Positions 48,319 to 57,997 of a stretch of 64,000 bases of DNA are shown here, piece by piece (position 1 is the stretch's first letter; each line of letters opens with the position of its first letter). Position numbers and translations under genes: made by a program. The DNA is from Planctomycetota bacterium (GTDB lineage: Bacteria; Planctomycetota; UBA8108; JACQVS01), in NCBI GenBank assembly GCA_028280485.1, contig JANQLS010000039.1:1-64000 (forward strand). The letters run 5' to 3'. The notes below the pieces were generated by a model. The model was given only the letters and a program-made list of their open reading frames with translations, was not told the origin of the DNA and made no database searches.

Positions 48319-48621
48319 AAATCTGCTACATTTTCACCGCGCCCGATGCGATTTTGATTTTTTAAAGAATTTCACCAACTTAACTATCCCGAAGCTTGAT
48401 GGTAGTAGGCGCTCGCCGTGCGCCGTTCTTCCCTTATAGGCATGATCGACCAAGGATTTCAAACTGGATTTAAAGCAAGCCAATTAACTAGCCCGAAGCG
48501 CTAGCGAGGGGCCCTTTCCCCTCGCTAGCGCTTCGGGCTAGTTAATCTTTATGCTTGGATATAACGCTTGTAGTTCAGGTCAAACGAAAATCATTAATTC
48601 ACAACTTCTTATCAATAGGCT
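48319..48621. other. Intergenic region with interspersed repeat
   Basis: This 303-base gap holds the right arm of a small hairpin, a GC-rich hairpin (GGCGC/GCGCC near 48418-48433), and the 29-bp perfect inverted repeat annotated separately. No coding sequence was recognised. Confidence 0.5.
48483..48546. repeat. Perfect 29-bp inverted repeat, AGCCCGAAGCG family
   Basis: The arms 48483-48511 and 48518-48546 are perfect reverse complements with a 6-nt loop (CCCTTT). The core GCCCGAAGCGCTAGCGAGGG matches the copies near 17.2 and 18.9 kb, and TTAAC/GTTAA flanks are shared with the 17.2-kb pair. It would form a very stable hairpin as DNA or RNA. It lies between two convergent genes. Confidence 0.9.
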
Positions 48622-48945
48622 TCAAGAATCTGTTTCTTCTATATCCTCTTCTACCGACAGCGTCTCAACTTTATCCCAATCGATGATCTTCTTATTGAAC
48701 TCCCAAGTTTTCTGGATTGCTAAGATCCAGCTATAATCCCCAAGCAAGTTTCCGAAAAGCATCCCAATGAGTAATGCCAATCCCACCATTAAATCGAAAT
48801 ACAACATCGTAAGGCATAGCAATCCATAAACCATAAACACCAAAACGTATTTTTGAATATTTCGATTCAAAAAAAAACTATATGAATAATTCTTTTCCCG
48901 CGCTTCTAACATAAATTCAGCAAGGAATTGATCACTGAGTTTCAT
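48622..48945 (-). CDS. Hypothetical small membrane protein
   Basis: A 107-residue protein with two hydrophobic segments (VLVFMVYGLLCLTMLYF and GLALLIGMLFGNLLG) joined by a short loop. The C-terminus is acidic (VETLSVEEDIEETDS). The N-terminal 30 residues are charged and probably cytoplasmic. No family is recognised. It lies 31 bases downstream of the DUF1552 gene on the same strand and may be a weakly linked third gene of that operon. Confidence 0.6.
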   Translation of the reverse strand: MKLSDQFLAEFMLEAREKNYSYSFFLNRNIQKYVLVFMVYGLLCLTMLYFDLMVGLALLIGMLFGNLLGDYSWILAIQKTWEFNKKIIDWDKVETLSVEEDIEETDS

Positions 48946-48976
48946 TCAACTGCTCTCTAAAAAATCGTTTCAGTAA

Positions 48977-50563
48977 TTAACCGTTCAGGGTCCCCGGCTT
49001 CTTACCGTATAAAGAATTGAGTTCCGTCACTTTGGTAATTCGGAGGTTACCATTGTCTTGACTTCCCGTTCCCGTCAAGATAATCGGTGTACCGCAATGG
49101 TAGGCCAAGTTAAATCGATGGAAATCCCCAAAGCGTACTTCCACTCGCACCGAAGACTTCCCTTTAACATCCACGAAGAAGACCTTGGCTTCGTCCAAGT
49201 TATCCGACATGCGCAAGCGACCCTGAACGGTGATGGTTTTGTCTTGGACCTTCACCCAACTTTCAAAGGGCTTCTCTTTAAAGAATTTTATGGGTGAACC
49301 GTCTAAACCCGGTAAAGGACTGGTGGCTTTTGCGTACTTGTCGAGCTCGATCCCAAAACCCTTTAAGAGTGAAAGGTGTAAGCGCCCTAACTCTTGATTT
49401 TCGTGATAACGAAGGTAGCGCCCCGTCTTTAACATTCCCCCACCCTTACCGGCAAGGATGACGGGGATACGCTTGACGGTGTGATTGTCACTGTGCCCCA
49501 TTCCGGAACCAAACAGTACAACACTGTTATCTAGAAGGGATCCATTGCTATCTTTGTAAGATTTCAGCTTAGTCAGGAGATAATCGAATTTCTCCATGTG
49601 CCACTGGTTGATCTTCAACAAGCCTTCAAGATTATGGCGACTGAAATTACGGAAGAAGTGGGAAAGATAGTGATGCTGCTCTTTAACGCCAAGGAAATCA
49701 AAAATCATGCGGCTGTTACTGTTGCCGAGCATGTAAGTGATGCAGCGAGTGGAATCCGTCCAGCAAGCTAAGGCGATAAGATCGAGCATCGCCGTGACTT
49801 GATCATTCAAGTTAACGGAAGCTTCCGGTCGCTTCAGTTTTGAAAAATCGACTTTCGACACTCCCGCTTGATTGAGACTTTTAAGCCGTTTCTCAGTTTC
49901 GCGAATGACGCTTAAGTATTCATCTAAAGTATGACGATCTTCTTTACCGGCTTTTCGATTGAGCGACTTGGCATCGTCTCGAACTCGATCCAAGAGACTC
50001 GACATCTCTTTGCGCTTCGATTTATCGCTCAGAGGATTCCTGAACAAGCGATCGAAAATGAGTTGAGGGTCGCTCTCTCGGGGAATGGCATTTCCCTTTT
50101 GATCATAAGAAATATAACTACAACCAATTTGATTGGGGAAAAGACCTTCAGTCGTGAGCTCGAGCGATCGATGCGGAGTGTCTTTTCCAACTTTGTCAGC
50201 GATCAATTGATCGATCGAAGCTGTACGAGAATTGGTGTGATGCCCTGAAAGAAAACGTCGCGTAGAACTGGCGTGGGAAGAAAACCCAAAGTCCCCCATT
50301 TGGTCGAGAATCAGCAAGTCATCACGATGTTTCTCGAAGGGTTTCATCATCGGAGACATACGAAAATCAAATTCGCTCCCCCCTTCGATATTCCATGAAG
50401 GAGGATGAACCCCATTGGGCTTGAACAAAGTGATGAAACGAACTGGAGGCTTCGGATCATTCTTGCGCTTTTCAGACGCTTCCATCAAGTTGAGGAACGG
50501 TAATGGCAACAAAGCGCCGGCCGAACCTCTAAGAAACGTTCTGCGATCGATATTCCAGCTCAT
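48977..50563 (-). CDS. DUF1552 protein with Tat signal
   Basis: A 528-residue protein of the DUF1552 family. It starts with a twin-arginine signal (DRRTFLRGSAGALLPLP) and is exported folded. Family landmarks are FKPNGVHPPSW, FLSGHHT, SIDQLIADKVG, QLIFDRLFR, YLSVIRETEKRL and LFGSGMGHSDNHT. An unusual extra C-terminal segment of about 100 residues follows the core (from about residue 425, ESWVKVQDKTITVQGRLRM) and looks like a small beta-sandwich domain. Its start overlaps the stop of the cytochrome c gene (ATGA), the usual operon arrangement. The reaction is unknown. Confidence 0.95.
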   Translation of the reverse strand: MSWNIDRRTFLRGSAGALLPLPFLNLMEASEKRKNDPKPPVRFITLFKPNGVHPPSWNIEGGSEFDFRMSPMMKPFEKHRDDLLILDQMGDFGFSSHASSTRRFLSGHHTNSRTASIDQLIADKVGKDTPHRSLELTTEGLFPNQIGCSYISYDQKGNAIPRESDPQLIFDRLFRNPLSDKSKRKEMSSLLDRVRDDAKSLNRKAGKEDRHTLDEYLSVIRETEKRLKSLNQAGVSKVDFSKLKRPEASVNLNDQVTAMLDLIALACWTDSTRCITYMLGNSNSRMIFDFLGVKEQHHYLSHFFRNFSRHNLEGLLKINQWHMEKFDYLLTKLKSYKDSNGSLLDNSVVLFGSGMGHSDNHTVKRIPVILAGKGGGMLKTGRYLRYHENQELGRLHLSLLKGFGIELDKYAKATSPLPGLDGSPIKFFKEKPFESWVKVQDKTITVQGRLRMSDNLDEAKVFFVDVKGKSSVRVEVRFGDFHRFNLAYHCGTPIILTGTGSQDNGNLRITKVTELNSLYGKKPGTLNG

Positions 50564-52536
50564 GATTTCTTCCCTTGGACGACCGTTTTTCGAAACGGAA
50601 GACTGTTAGCAATTTCGTAAATTAAGTCTCTATAAGTACTGTGTTTGTTATTGACCTTCCGGGTGATCTCTTCCACCGTCGGGCGATCGAAGATCTCCAG
50701 TTTACGACAAAGTGCGTAAGAAAGCATCTGTCGCACGATATTCCGAATAACCTTTTCACGCTGTGACGTGATCAAGATCTGCTTGAGTTCCTGATAACTT
50801 TTAAATTTTTCCCCCGTAGGAAGCTGGCCTGATGCATCGATTCCTTTACGATCGGCCTCAGTCGGTACGAGACCTCTCTTCCTCTCTTTTTTCGTGGGTG
50901 TGTAACTATCTTTCAACAAAAAGATCCCGCGATTGTCGTAGGCAGTTAGGCCGAATCCTAGGGGATCAATTTTATCGTGGCAAACGGCACAAGTTTTCTT
51001 ACTTCGATGCAATTCAAAGCGTTGACGAAAAGTAAGCTTCTCGCCTCGTTTATTCTGAGGAACTTGACCCACATCGGGTGGTGGCTCGGGTAGATGCTCT
51101 CCGAGGAGGCGCTCTAAAATCCAAACTCCTCGAAGAATCGGACCTCGGTTCATTTGCAAAATTCCAGGAATCGTTAAGATTCCCCCTCTCTCCGGAGTCT
51201 TATCCAACTGAATCATCTGATTAGGAATGATCGCGATCTCAACCCCTTTAGGCTTTCTATATCGTTTCAATTGGTGTCGATCACGCGGGTAGTACCCCTG
51301 AGTGAATTGATTGACGAACGCCACCTTGGAATCGACGAGTTCGATCAAGGGTCGATTCGACGTGAACAGGTAGTTCATAAAATCCAGTGGTTGAGTTTTA
51401 AAGGCAACTTGTTGGGGAGGATTTCGGTAATTCTTGGCGACCTCATCGAGAGTGAGCCACTGCGTAGCAAAATCATCGGTTAAGCTTCTGGCCTTAGGCG
51501 AGGCCAACATACGATCGATATGATTTTTAAGCACTGAATCATCGTTGAGCTTTCCCTCACGCGCAGACTCTAGAAGTTTCTCATCGGGCATATCCGCCCA
51601 TAGAAAATAGGAAAGGCGTTCGGCCAATTCGAAGTCGTCTACAGGTTGTTGCTTATCGGGCTTTGCCGGCATCAGCAAACCTCTATACATGAAACCCGGC
51701 GACATCAACGCTGCCTTCATTTCGACCTTTAAAGTGGTGATCAACTCATCGGATGCCTTGATGGCCATTAACGGCTTTTCAAGGTCAGATTCAGGAATCG
51801 ATCGTCGATACACTCGGGGAAGGAAATCTCGGATGAGTTTCTCTGCTTGAGCTTGAGTGATACCATCTTTTGCGATGGGCCCGGTGATGGATTCGAGTTG
51901 CTCCCTACGAACGCTCGAGAAGAACTGCTCAAGCGCAGCATCGGTTAAATATGAATACTGATTCCAGATCACCGTCGTTAGAGGGTTGCCTGAGGTGTCG
52001 TTTCGATAGCCACTTTTTCCCGGTGGATCCAGAGGTAGGAGTTTCATCACCAAGGATTTTTCGGCAACAGTTTGCTCTGCTTCAGCGATATTGACTTCCA
52101 GATCAAACCCAAACAGAGTGTGTAATGTGTTTCTATACTCAGCGGCCGAGAGTCTCCTCGGCTTAAAAAATCCGGGGTGAGCTTTGACGGAGCGAACGAG
52201 TTGCTCTTCATACCACGCCTTAATCTTTGCTCGCTCAGCTTCAGTGGGTTGAGGTTCATCTTCGGGAGGCATCTCCCGTTCCTCCAAGAGCTCCAGTGCC
52301 GATTGCCACACCTCGTACTTTTTCCGAGCATGGTCATCGGTCATAAACTGACTGAAGTCTATTTTACCTTTAGGCCTCTTTCCACTATGACACTTAACAC
52401 AGTACTTCGCCACGAGGGGTTGAATATCTGCCTTGTAGGTTGGATTTTCGGCTAAAATTGAATCTGTGAGAAGCCACAGACTCAGGAAGAGAATGAGAGT
52501 ATTAACTTGCATGAAAGAAACGAGTGTGGATTTCAT
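50560..52536 (-). CDS. Planctomycete-type cytochrome c protein (DUF1587-1592-1588-1585)
   Basis: About 658 residues from the ATG at 52536; the frame is open to 52563, but the signal peptide fits the shorter start. An N-terminal c-type heme motif CVKCH follows the signal peptide. DUF1587 (RRLSAAEYRNTLHTLFGFD), DUF1595/1592 (FELAERLSYFLWADMPDEKLL), DUF1588 (RGILTIPGILQMNRGPILRGVWILERLLG with the second heme motif CAVCH) and DUF1585 (ILITSQREKVIRNIVRQMLSYAL) follow in order. The architecture is typical of planctomycetes and is always paired with a DUF1552 gene, as here with a 4-base overlap. It probably transfers electrons in the periplasm, and the partner oxidation is unknown. Confidence 0.95.
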   Translation of the reverse strand: MKSTLVSFMQVNTLILFLSLWLLTDSILAENPTYKADIQPLVAKYCVKCHSGKRPKGKIDFSQFMTDDHARKKYEVWQSALELLEEREMPPEDEPQPTEAERAKIKAWYEEQLVRSVKAHPGFFKPRRLSAAEYRNTLHTLFGFDLEVNIAEAEQTVAEKSLVMKLLPLDPPGKSGYRNDTSGNPLTTVIWNQYSYLTDAALEQFFSSVRREQLESITGPIAKDGITQAQAEKLIRDFLPRVYRRSIPESDLEKPLMAIKASDELITTLKVEMKAALMSPGFMYRGLLMPAKPDKQQPVDDFELAERLSYFLWADMPDEKLLESAREGKLNDDSVLKNHIDRMLASPKARSLTDDFATQWLTLDEVAKNYRNPPQQVAFKTQPLDFMNYLFTSNRPLIELVDSKVAFVNQFTQGYYPRDRHQLKRYRKPKGVEIAIIPNQMIQLDKTPERGGILTIPGILQMNRGPILRGVWILERLLGEHLPEPPPDVGQVPQNKRGEKLTFRQRFELHRSKKTCAVCHDKIDPLGFGLTAYDNRGIFLLKDSYTPTKKERKRGLVPTEADRKGIDASGQLPTGEKFKSYQELKQILITSQREKVIRNIVRQMLSYALCRKLEIFDRPTVEEITRKVNNKHSTYRDLIYEIANSLPFRKTVVQGKKS

Positions 52537-52667
52537 AGGAGAACTGTAGAATCCAGATGGCATTCCTTAAAGAACATACGAATTCAAAGACTATCCAAGC
52601 ATTATCTCATAAAATGATATGGAGTTTTTAAAACAATCTCGATGCTCATTTAATTTAAAAGACAAAT

Positions 52668-53312
52668 ATGACAACCACCTCTGAGAGCCCCCAAGCGGAA
52701 CTCCCTGACGATAAGAAACTCGATAAGAACTATATCGTTTGGCTGGCCTTATTTATTGTTCCTTCTCTCTATTACCTTGCGCGATTAACACCCTATTCAT
52801 GGCAAATTTCTTTTGGCCTTCACTGGGTCATGGCCAGCTTAGTGTTGATCTGGGCAAGTAAAAGATTGAATGGGCCCAAAGAAATAGGGCTCAAGCATCT
52901 CCCCCAAATGTTCTTAGGATTTGTTGTAGCTGTCGTCCTGCTCGGATCTTTTTTGATAATCGCCTACAAGAAACAGCCCTTAGCCGGCTGGCAATGGGGT
53001 CAAATCGGAAAATATGGTCGTTGGTCAGTGATTTTTATCGCAATATCAGCGGGCTTCTGTGAAGAGGTAATCTATCGTGGTTATATGATGACCGCATTAA
53101 AGAAAGCTGGGCAACCCGTGATCGTTGCGATGGTACTCTCTTCACTCGCCTTCGTTCTTTTTCACGGCATCCTCCCCCTCCCTTTTATGGTTCCGGCTTT
53201 TTTATTAGGGATGCTTGCCGCCTTTATCTACCACAAGACCTCTAATCTTTGGATCGTCATTTTTGCTCATGGTTTATGGGATACCCTTGTTCTCTTGTAT
53301 CCCATGCGTTAA
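52668..53312 (+). CDS. CPBP family intramembrane metalloprotease
   Basis: A 214-residue integral membrane protein of the CPBP (CAAX protease / Abi) family. The signature EEVIYRG gives Glu132, Glu133 and Arg137, the second motif gives His166 (LFHG) and the third gives His201 (FAHGLWD). All metal-binding residues are present. Several hydrophobic segments alternate with short loops. Family members process prenylated proteins, bacteriocins or anti-sigma factors, but the substrate cannot be deduced. Its TAA overlaps the stop of the convergent gene by three bases (4-base overlap of the coding regions). Confidence 0.9.
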   Translation: MTTTSESPQAELPDDKKLDKNYIVWLALFIVPSLYYLARLTPYSWQISFGLHWVMASLVLIWASKRLNGPKEIGLKHLPQMFLGFVVAVVLLGSFLIIAYKKQPLAGWQWGQIGKYGRWSVIFIAISAGFCEEVIYRGYMMTALKKAGQPVIVAMVLSSLAFVLFHGILPLPFMVPAFLLGMLAAFIYHKTSNLWIVIFAHGLWDTLVLLYPMR

Positions 53313-55285
53313 TCGTTCACACAGATATCAGGACAACCTTGAACTTCGAGACATTCTGTTCCCTGTACCGGACCTGGTCCTCCCAAAAAGAGATGCACTA
53401 AGAGATAGATCACATCCGCTTGATCCACTGCGCCCTCTCCATTTAAATTGAACAGCTTTCTATTGGCAACATCGTCAACGGCTCCGTTTCCACAGGGTAG
53501 ACCGTCCGGCTCCCCTAAAAAGAGATAACTCAACATGCAAATAGCATCGCTCAGATTTAAGAGCGAATCTGCATTACAGTCGCCGGGCAAGAAAAAGTTG
53601 GGCTCGATCAAGTCATCATAGTAAAAGCCCATTGTGAACTGAATTTGTTGTCCAGTGTTGTTTTTAAACGAAGCAAAATAATTTTCACCCTCGACTGCAG
53701 TCCACGACCAGGACCGGAGTTCGAATTCTGGATTTTGTAATCCGCTGAGATCCCCAGAGCCCAAATTCAAAACATTGAACGAGGGCGGATTGGGATTTGG
53801 AGACATTTCTACCGCCTGAAGTTCTTTATTCAATACTGCGACCTCTCCCGGGAAATCGGTAATCAAGTTGACTTTCCTAGAATCTCTTCCTCCCAAAAAC
53901 AGATCGGTTTCAAGGAAGATTTGCCCATCGGTGATGGATATGACATTGGTGGGAATATAAGCCGATACATCATCAGCTTGGTCTTCGATAATGGGGAGCG
54001 TTTCTATAACTTTGGATGCTCTTGGACTCCTCACACTCGTGCCATCCGGCAAAACGAGGTGAAGAACTAAACCCACTTCAAATTTTTCATTGTTCTTTTG
54101 TTCGCGAAGATTTTTAACGACGAAGACGGGTAGAAAGAATCCCGAATCTCGAAGACCACAAAAGACTATAGCCCAAAGTAATGGACTACCAATCGGGACC
54201 GGGTCATGCGGGAAGAATTGAACATTGTGAGCTCCCGGCCCTGAACATTGAGGTAAACCCTTGAACGAATTGGGATCGACTTCGATTCCAGGAGGAGTGT
54301 CGATAGCGTAATAGTACTGAACCGCCAATGGATTGAAATGAAAGAAAAAGAAGACGATAAAGAAAGGTAAAAAATTAAACTGTGGAGCAGCGAGGAACGC
54401 CGGGAAGACCATGGCATCCAACGCTTGTTGAAACAATAAAAGATTTTCATCCAATTCGGACTGGCTCGCCCTTGCTTGAACGACCAAAGAATTTTGCTCA
54501 AAGTCGACAACGATGATCTGCATGGCAATAAAAATCGCCACTGTAAAAATAGTCGGATTGAAGGAAATGTATAAAGCAAAAACTGCAAAGGGAGCCACGG
54601 TTAACGATTGAATTTCGGCACCCACCGTCCCATCTTCGTTTCGTTTATAGGCTTTAAACTCATCATGATCTGATTTGAAATTGATCGTTTGGGGTTTACT
54701 ACTTCGATTTCTTCCGGAGACGATCTTGTAAGGAGTGAAGGGAACGGGAACGGTCCCAAAATCGATGCTCTCCTGATCAAAAACAATTGGATTGGATTCA
54801 TCAACTTCAGTTACACCGATCGTACCGCTCGATGCATTTTCTCCACAAATGACTTGAACGTTTGCTTGGGCAAAAAATAGGGCGAGAGTTTCGGCATTGG
54901 GAATCTCTTCGTCACTTAAAAGATCTGAGCCCGACACCTCGGCGATCACTGCAAATGCAACCCCACCAATTCCCGAGCCATTTATTATGATGACTTCATT
55001 AGGATCGCTGTTTTGAATTCGGATGAAGCCTATAAGTATCGGGAGTTTCTCACCGTGCTTATTGATATTCAATCCGGGGAACTGAAGTGCATGTCGAGTG
55101 CCATCGACAACCTCAACGCCACCCGGAGCACCCGGCTGAACTTGGATGGATCCTTCGATTCCGACATCGTCATCATCACTAACAAATTCGATGGTGACTG
55201 TCTGTTGTGCATTTAGAGAAGAACTCGAAAACAGGGAAAACGAGAAAGCTAAGAAACAAAGAGAGTTTAAAAGGGAAGGACGCAT
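53309..55285 (-). CDS. Secreted protein with dockerin-like C-terminus
   Basis: A 658-residue exported protein; the signal peptide ends SSLNAQ. The N-terminal 300 residues are beta-rich (ASH/immunoglobulin-like; repeated [18 protein letters not shown] and [10 protein letters not shown]) and the middle contains a very hydrophobic segment ([18 protein letters not shown]). The C-terminal part has two dockerin-type loops ([25 protein letters not shown]), each followed by LFLG. The tail ends CPDICVND and differs from the CG-DPT tails of the other proteins. The hydrophobic middle is unusual for a secreted protein and could be a membrane anchor. No function is assigned. Confidence 0.85.
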   Translation of the reverse strand: MRPSLLNSLCFLAFSFSLFSSSSLNAQQTVTIEFVSDDDDVGIEGSIQVQPGAPGGVEVVDGTRHALQFPGLNINKHGEKLPILIGFIRIQNSDPNEVIIINGSGIGGVAFAVIAEVSGSDLLSDEEIPNAETLALFFAQANVQVICGENASSGTIGVTEVDESNPIVFDQESIDFGTVPVPFTPYKIVSGRNRSSKPQTINFKSDHDEFKAYKRNEDGTVGAEIQSLTVAPFAVFALYISFNPTIFTVAIFIAMQIIVVDFEQNSLVVQARASQSELDENLLLFQQALDAMVFPAFLAAPQFNFLPFFIVFFFFHFNPLAVQYYYAIDTPPGIEVDPNSFKGLPQCSGPGAHNVQFFPHDPVPIGSPLLWAIVFCGLRDSGFFLPVFVVKNLREQKNNEKFEVGLVLHLVLPDGTSVRSPRASKVIETLPIIEDQADDVSAYIPTNVISITDGQIFLETDLFLGGRDSRKVNLITDFPGEVAVLNKELQAVEMSPNPNPPSFNVLNLGSGDLSGLQNPEFELRSWSWTAVEGENYFASFKNNTGQQIQFTMGFYYDDLIEPNFFLPGDCNADSLLNLSDAICMLSYLFLGEPDGLPCGNGAVDDVANRKLFNLNGEGAVDQADVIYLLVHLFLGGPGPVQGTECLEVQGCPDICVND

Positions 55286-55938
55286 CGTAAGCCCAATCTA
55301 AAATAGAATTGATTAAGAACAAAAACAGAATCTATTGAGTTCAACCCAAAACTATTTTATCGCCTATCTAAAGTGATTGAGGCACATTTAATTTATATGA
55401 ACGTAACTAAAGCCATGAATCCCTGAAATATCAGAATTCCGTTCTTAAAAATGCGAATCATAGATTCCGAAGTTGCCTCCACAGAAGTACTTAACGAGGA
55501 GTATGGCCAAGGAGACTAGCAGGTCTGAGTCCAAATATATTTCTATTCCTCTTTCCACTCTCTGCTTGCTGAGCTTAACTATTCTAACTGCGATTGAAAA
55601 GAAGCGGAAAACTCAGCCCTTAAATTACAAATCTTAAAACTTCTCGAGACACTACCCAGGTTTAAAGTTAAGGCAACGACTGAAGTAACGATGAAAGAGG
55701 GCAATAAAAAGAAGCATGTAAAGAAGATTGTAGTCAATGTGGGCAATCATTAATAGGGACAGCACATTCCTCTGACACAAATCAGACCCACACCAAAATC
55801 CCTTCTACAAATAAGAAGTACGAATTGCTATCAAGGCAGCCTCCTAATAAGATTTATATTAAAAAGATAATGTAACCTGATATCATACATTGTCATTTTT
55901 ACAATTTAACCGTCGAAGTATATTCAGCAAAGCCATCC
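55286..55938. other. 653-base AT-rich intergenic region
   Basis: No established gene is present. A possible frameshifted small gene lies at 55503-55753. The region shares no repeat with the rest of the window that I could see. It precedes the phosphoesterase gene and may hold its promoter. Confidence 0.5.
55503..55753 (+). pseudogene. Possible frameshifted small gene
   Basis: One frame encodes MAKETSRSESKYISIPLSTL and ends at 55637. A second frame runs from about 55598 to 55753 and encodes a continuous lysine-rich peptide ending KKIVVNVGNH. A single frameshift near 55595-55615 (an A/G-rich stretch) would join them into about 83 residues with one hydrophobic segment. GAGGAG lies one base before the ATG, too close for a normal ribosome binding site. 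No family is recognised, so chance open frames remain possible. Confidence 0.3.
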
Positions 55939-57621
55939 ATGCTACAAAACATTGAACATATTATAGTGTTGATGCTCGAAAACCGCTCCTTTGATCACAT
56001 GCTCGGTTATCTCGATCATCCTGATCCGTCCTATCCTGGACTTAACTCAAGCCACACTAATCCAGATCGAAGTGGAACAGCAATCCCAACCACCGATTCA
56101 GCCAGAGCTACGATTAGAGTGAGTCCTGGGCATGAATATCTCGAAGTCTTGAAACAAATTTCCCCCGATGACGTAATCAACAATCAAGGCTTCGTTACCC
56201 AATTCAGTGAATTATGCGAACAACGCGATCAACCCGACTTGGGTGAACAAATAATGGACTGCCAATCTCCAAGAAAAATTCCAGTACTTGCTACTTTAGC
56301 TAAAGAATTTGCAGTGTGCACAAGATGGCATTGCTCAGTCCCAGGAATGACTTGGCCCAATCGAAACTTTGCTCACACGGGAACTAGTGATGGCGAAGTC
56401 AACATTGAGAAACGATTTTATTACAACAAAACGATCTTTGAACTTTTAGGTGATAATAAGAAGGATTGGAGAATTTACTCTGACAACGATGCCTTCGCAC
56501 AAGCAACGGTATTTAGAAAATTATGGTGGTTTACCTGGGAAAATCGATTTCAAAGCATCGATGACTTCATCGACAAAGCCAGTACTGGCCATCTACCTCA
56601 TTATTCCTTTATAGAGCCTGATCATTTTATTGGACACTCAAGCAGCCAACACCCCATGAATAACACCACCTCGAGTAGTGACTTCAAAAATGCTGAGAAT
56701 TTGATTCTAAAAATTTACAAAGCTTTAACGATGAATCCAACTGTCTGGGAAAAATCATTATTCATTATAACCTACGATGAACACGGTGGATTTTATGATC
56801 GAGAACCTCCTCCGAAAGGTCCACAATTTAGGGTTAAAGAATCCAATACCGAGTATGATTTTAAGTTTGATCTATTAGGCCCCCGAGTTCCTGCAGTACT
56901 CGTCTCTCCTTATATTGCCCAAGGAACGATTGATGACTCGCTCTACGATCACACTTCTATAATTAAAACAATAAGAAAGATACACCTACCCGACTCAGAA
57001 CCATTAAGTCAGAGAGAAAATGCGGTGAGTGAATGCACTTCTCAGTTGACACTTAGTACCCCTCGAAGTGGAGCGGAAATTCCACATTTTGAAGACATCC
57101 ATTTACATGAAATAAAATCTTTAGAAACGTTTAATCTGATTGATTATGAGGTTGAACCTGAAATCGATGAATTCCAAGAAAGTTTATTATGGCTGAGTGA
57201 ACAACTCATGGAATCTCCTGAATACAAAGAGGTTTCCTTTGAATTATTCACACCAGATAAATCGAAAGATGAATTATCTATCATCGAACGGATTCAACTC
57301 GCCAAGGATTTTCAAAATGAACGAATTAGAAATCGAGAAAGCAGACTCGTTCTGCTTCATACAAGTACTGGGGAAGCAATAGAACAACCAAATATAGAAA
57401 CCATTGAGGCCGCAATAAATAATGCAATAAAAACAAATGTCTGGATGGAAGACGTTCCTAATGTGATCGTTGACTGGAATCCTAATGGCACCTTAACACT
57501 TCTAATTGATGGCAATATCTTAAGCCTAGACAGCGATTCTAAAGTTGCATTAAAAGCCTTTAACAGCCTATTGAAGAATGACCTCAGTGAACTTAAATCA
57601 CTATTTAATTTCGATGAATGA
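55939..57621 (+). CDS. Phosphoesterase family protein (phospholipase C / acid phosphatase type)
   Basis: A 560-residue member of the phosphoesterase family (PF04185). The N-terminal motif ENRSFDHMLGYL contains the metal/nucleophile region. The motifs PGMTWPNRNFAHTGTSDG, FIEPDHF, ITYDEHGGFYDREPPP and GPRVPAVLVSPYIA follow in family order, then the DHTSIIKTI motif. All expected landmarks are present. No signal peptide is visible, which is unusual for a family that is often secreted. The C-terminal 190 residues are an acidic extension that I do not recognise. The gene looks more AT-rich than its neighbours, so acquisition by transfer is possible. Confidence 0.9.
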   Translation: MLQNIEHIIVLMLENRSFDHMLGYLDHPDPSYPGLNSSHTNPDRSGTAIPTTDSARATIRVSPGHEYLEVLKQISPDDVINNQGFVTQFSELCEQRDQPDLGEQIMDCQSPRKIPVLATLAKEFAVCTRWHCSVPGMTWPNRNFAHTGTSDGEVNIEKRFYYNKTIFELLGDNKKDWRIYSDNDAFAQATVFRKLWWFTWENRFQSIDDFIDKASTGHLPHYSFIEPDHFIGHSSSQHPMNNTTSSSDFKNAENLILKIYKALTMNPTVWEKSLFIITYDEHGGFYDREPPPKGPQFRVKESNTEYDFKFDLLGPRVPAVLVSPYIAQGTIDDSLYDHTSIIKTIRKIHLPDSEPLSQRENAVSECTSQLTLSTPRSGAEIPHFEDIHLHEIKSLETFNLIDYEVEPEIDEFQESLLWLSEQLMESPEYKEVSFELFTPDKSKDELSIIERIQLAKDFQNERIRNRESRLVLLHTSTGEAIEQPNIETIEAAINNAIKTNVWMEDVPNVIVDWNPNGTLTLLIDGNILSLDSDSKVALKAFNSLLKNDLSELKSLFNFDE

Positions 57622-57723
57622 CAAGGCGTTATAATTCTCTGTACAAAGTCGCATCTCGTCTCTCGTCAAAATAGAATAAGATGCGGAATAAAGTTAAACA
57701 CCACGATATCTTGTTTTTTTAAG

Positions 57724-57954
57724 CTATGGAAGTTCAGGAATCCTCCCGATGAGTGCCTTATCCAGAGTTTTATGAAATTTGGGATCAGGCCATTTCTCCT
57801 TAAGCTCGGAGACCATTATTTGAGCTTCATTTTTTCTACCCAATCGGACACAAACAGCTACCCTACTTCTAATTAATGCTCTATTTAATTTAGAAATAAG
57901 CTCATTTGCATCATCGGGAATCTCCCTTTCTTCATTCAATAAATCCATAAACAT
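57724..57954 (-). CDS. Hypothetical 76-residue protein
   Basis: A short open frame encoding a predicted all-helical peptide (LNRALIRSRVAVCVRLGRKNEAQIMVSELKEKW) that resembles a lone TPR-like helix pair. It is divergent from the ArsR-type gene. No clear ribosome binding site was seen, and the length and AT-rich context leave doubt that it is expressed. Confidence 0.4.
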   Translation of the reverse strand: MFMDLLNEEREIPDDANELISKLNRALIRSRVAVCVRLGRKNEAQIMVSELKEKWPDPKFHKTLDKALIGRIPELP

Positions 57955-57997
57955 AGACTAAATAAGGCTTTAAAATTTACTATATTCCTATTGAGCT

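Noticed and set aside
208..55285. Cellulosome based on dockerin-like tails
   Set aside because: No cohesin domain or scaffoldin is present in the window, so only a dockerin-like sorting tail is claimed.
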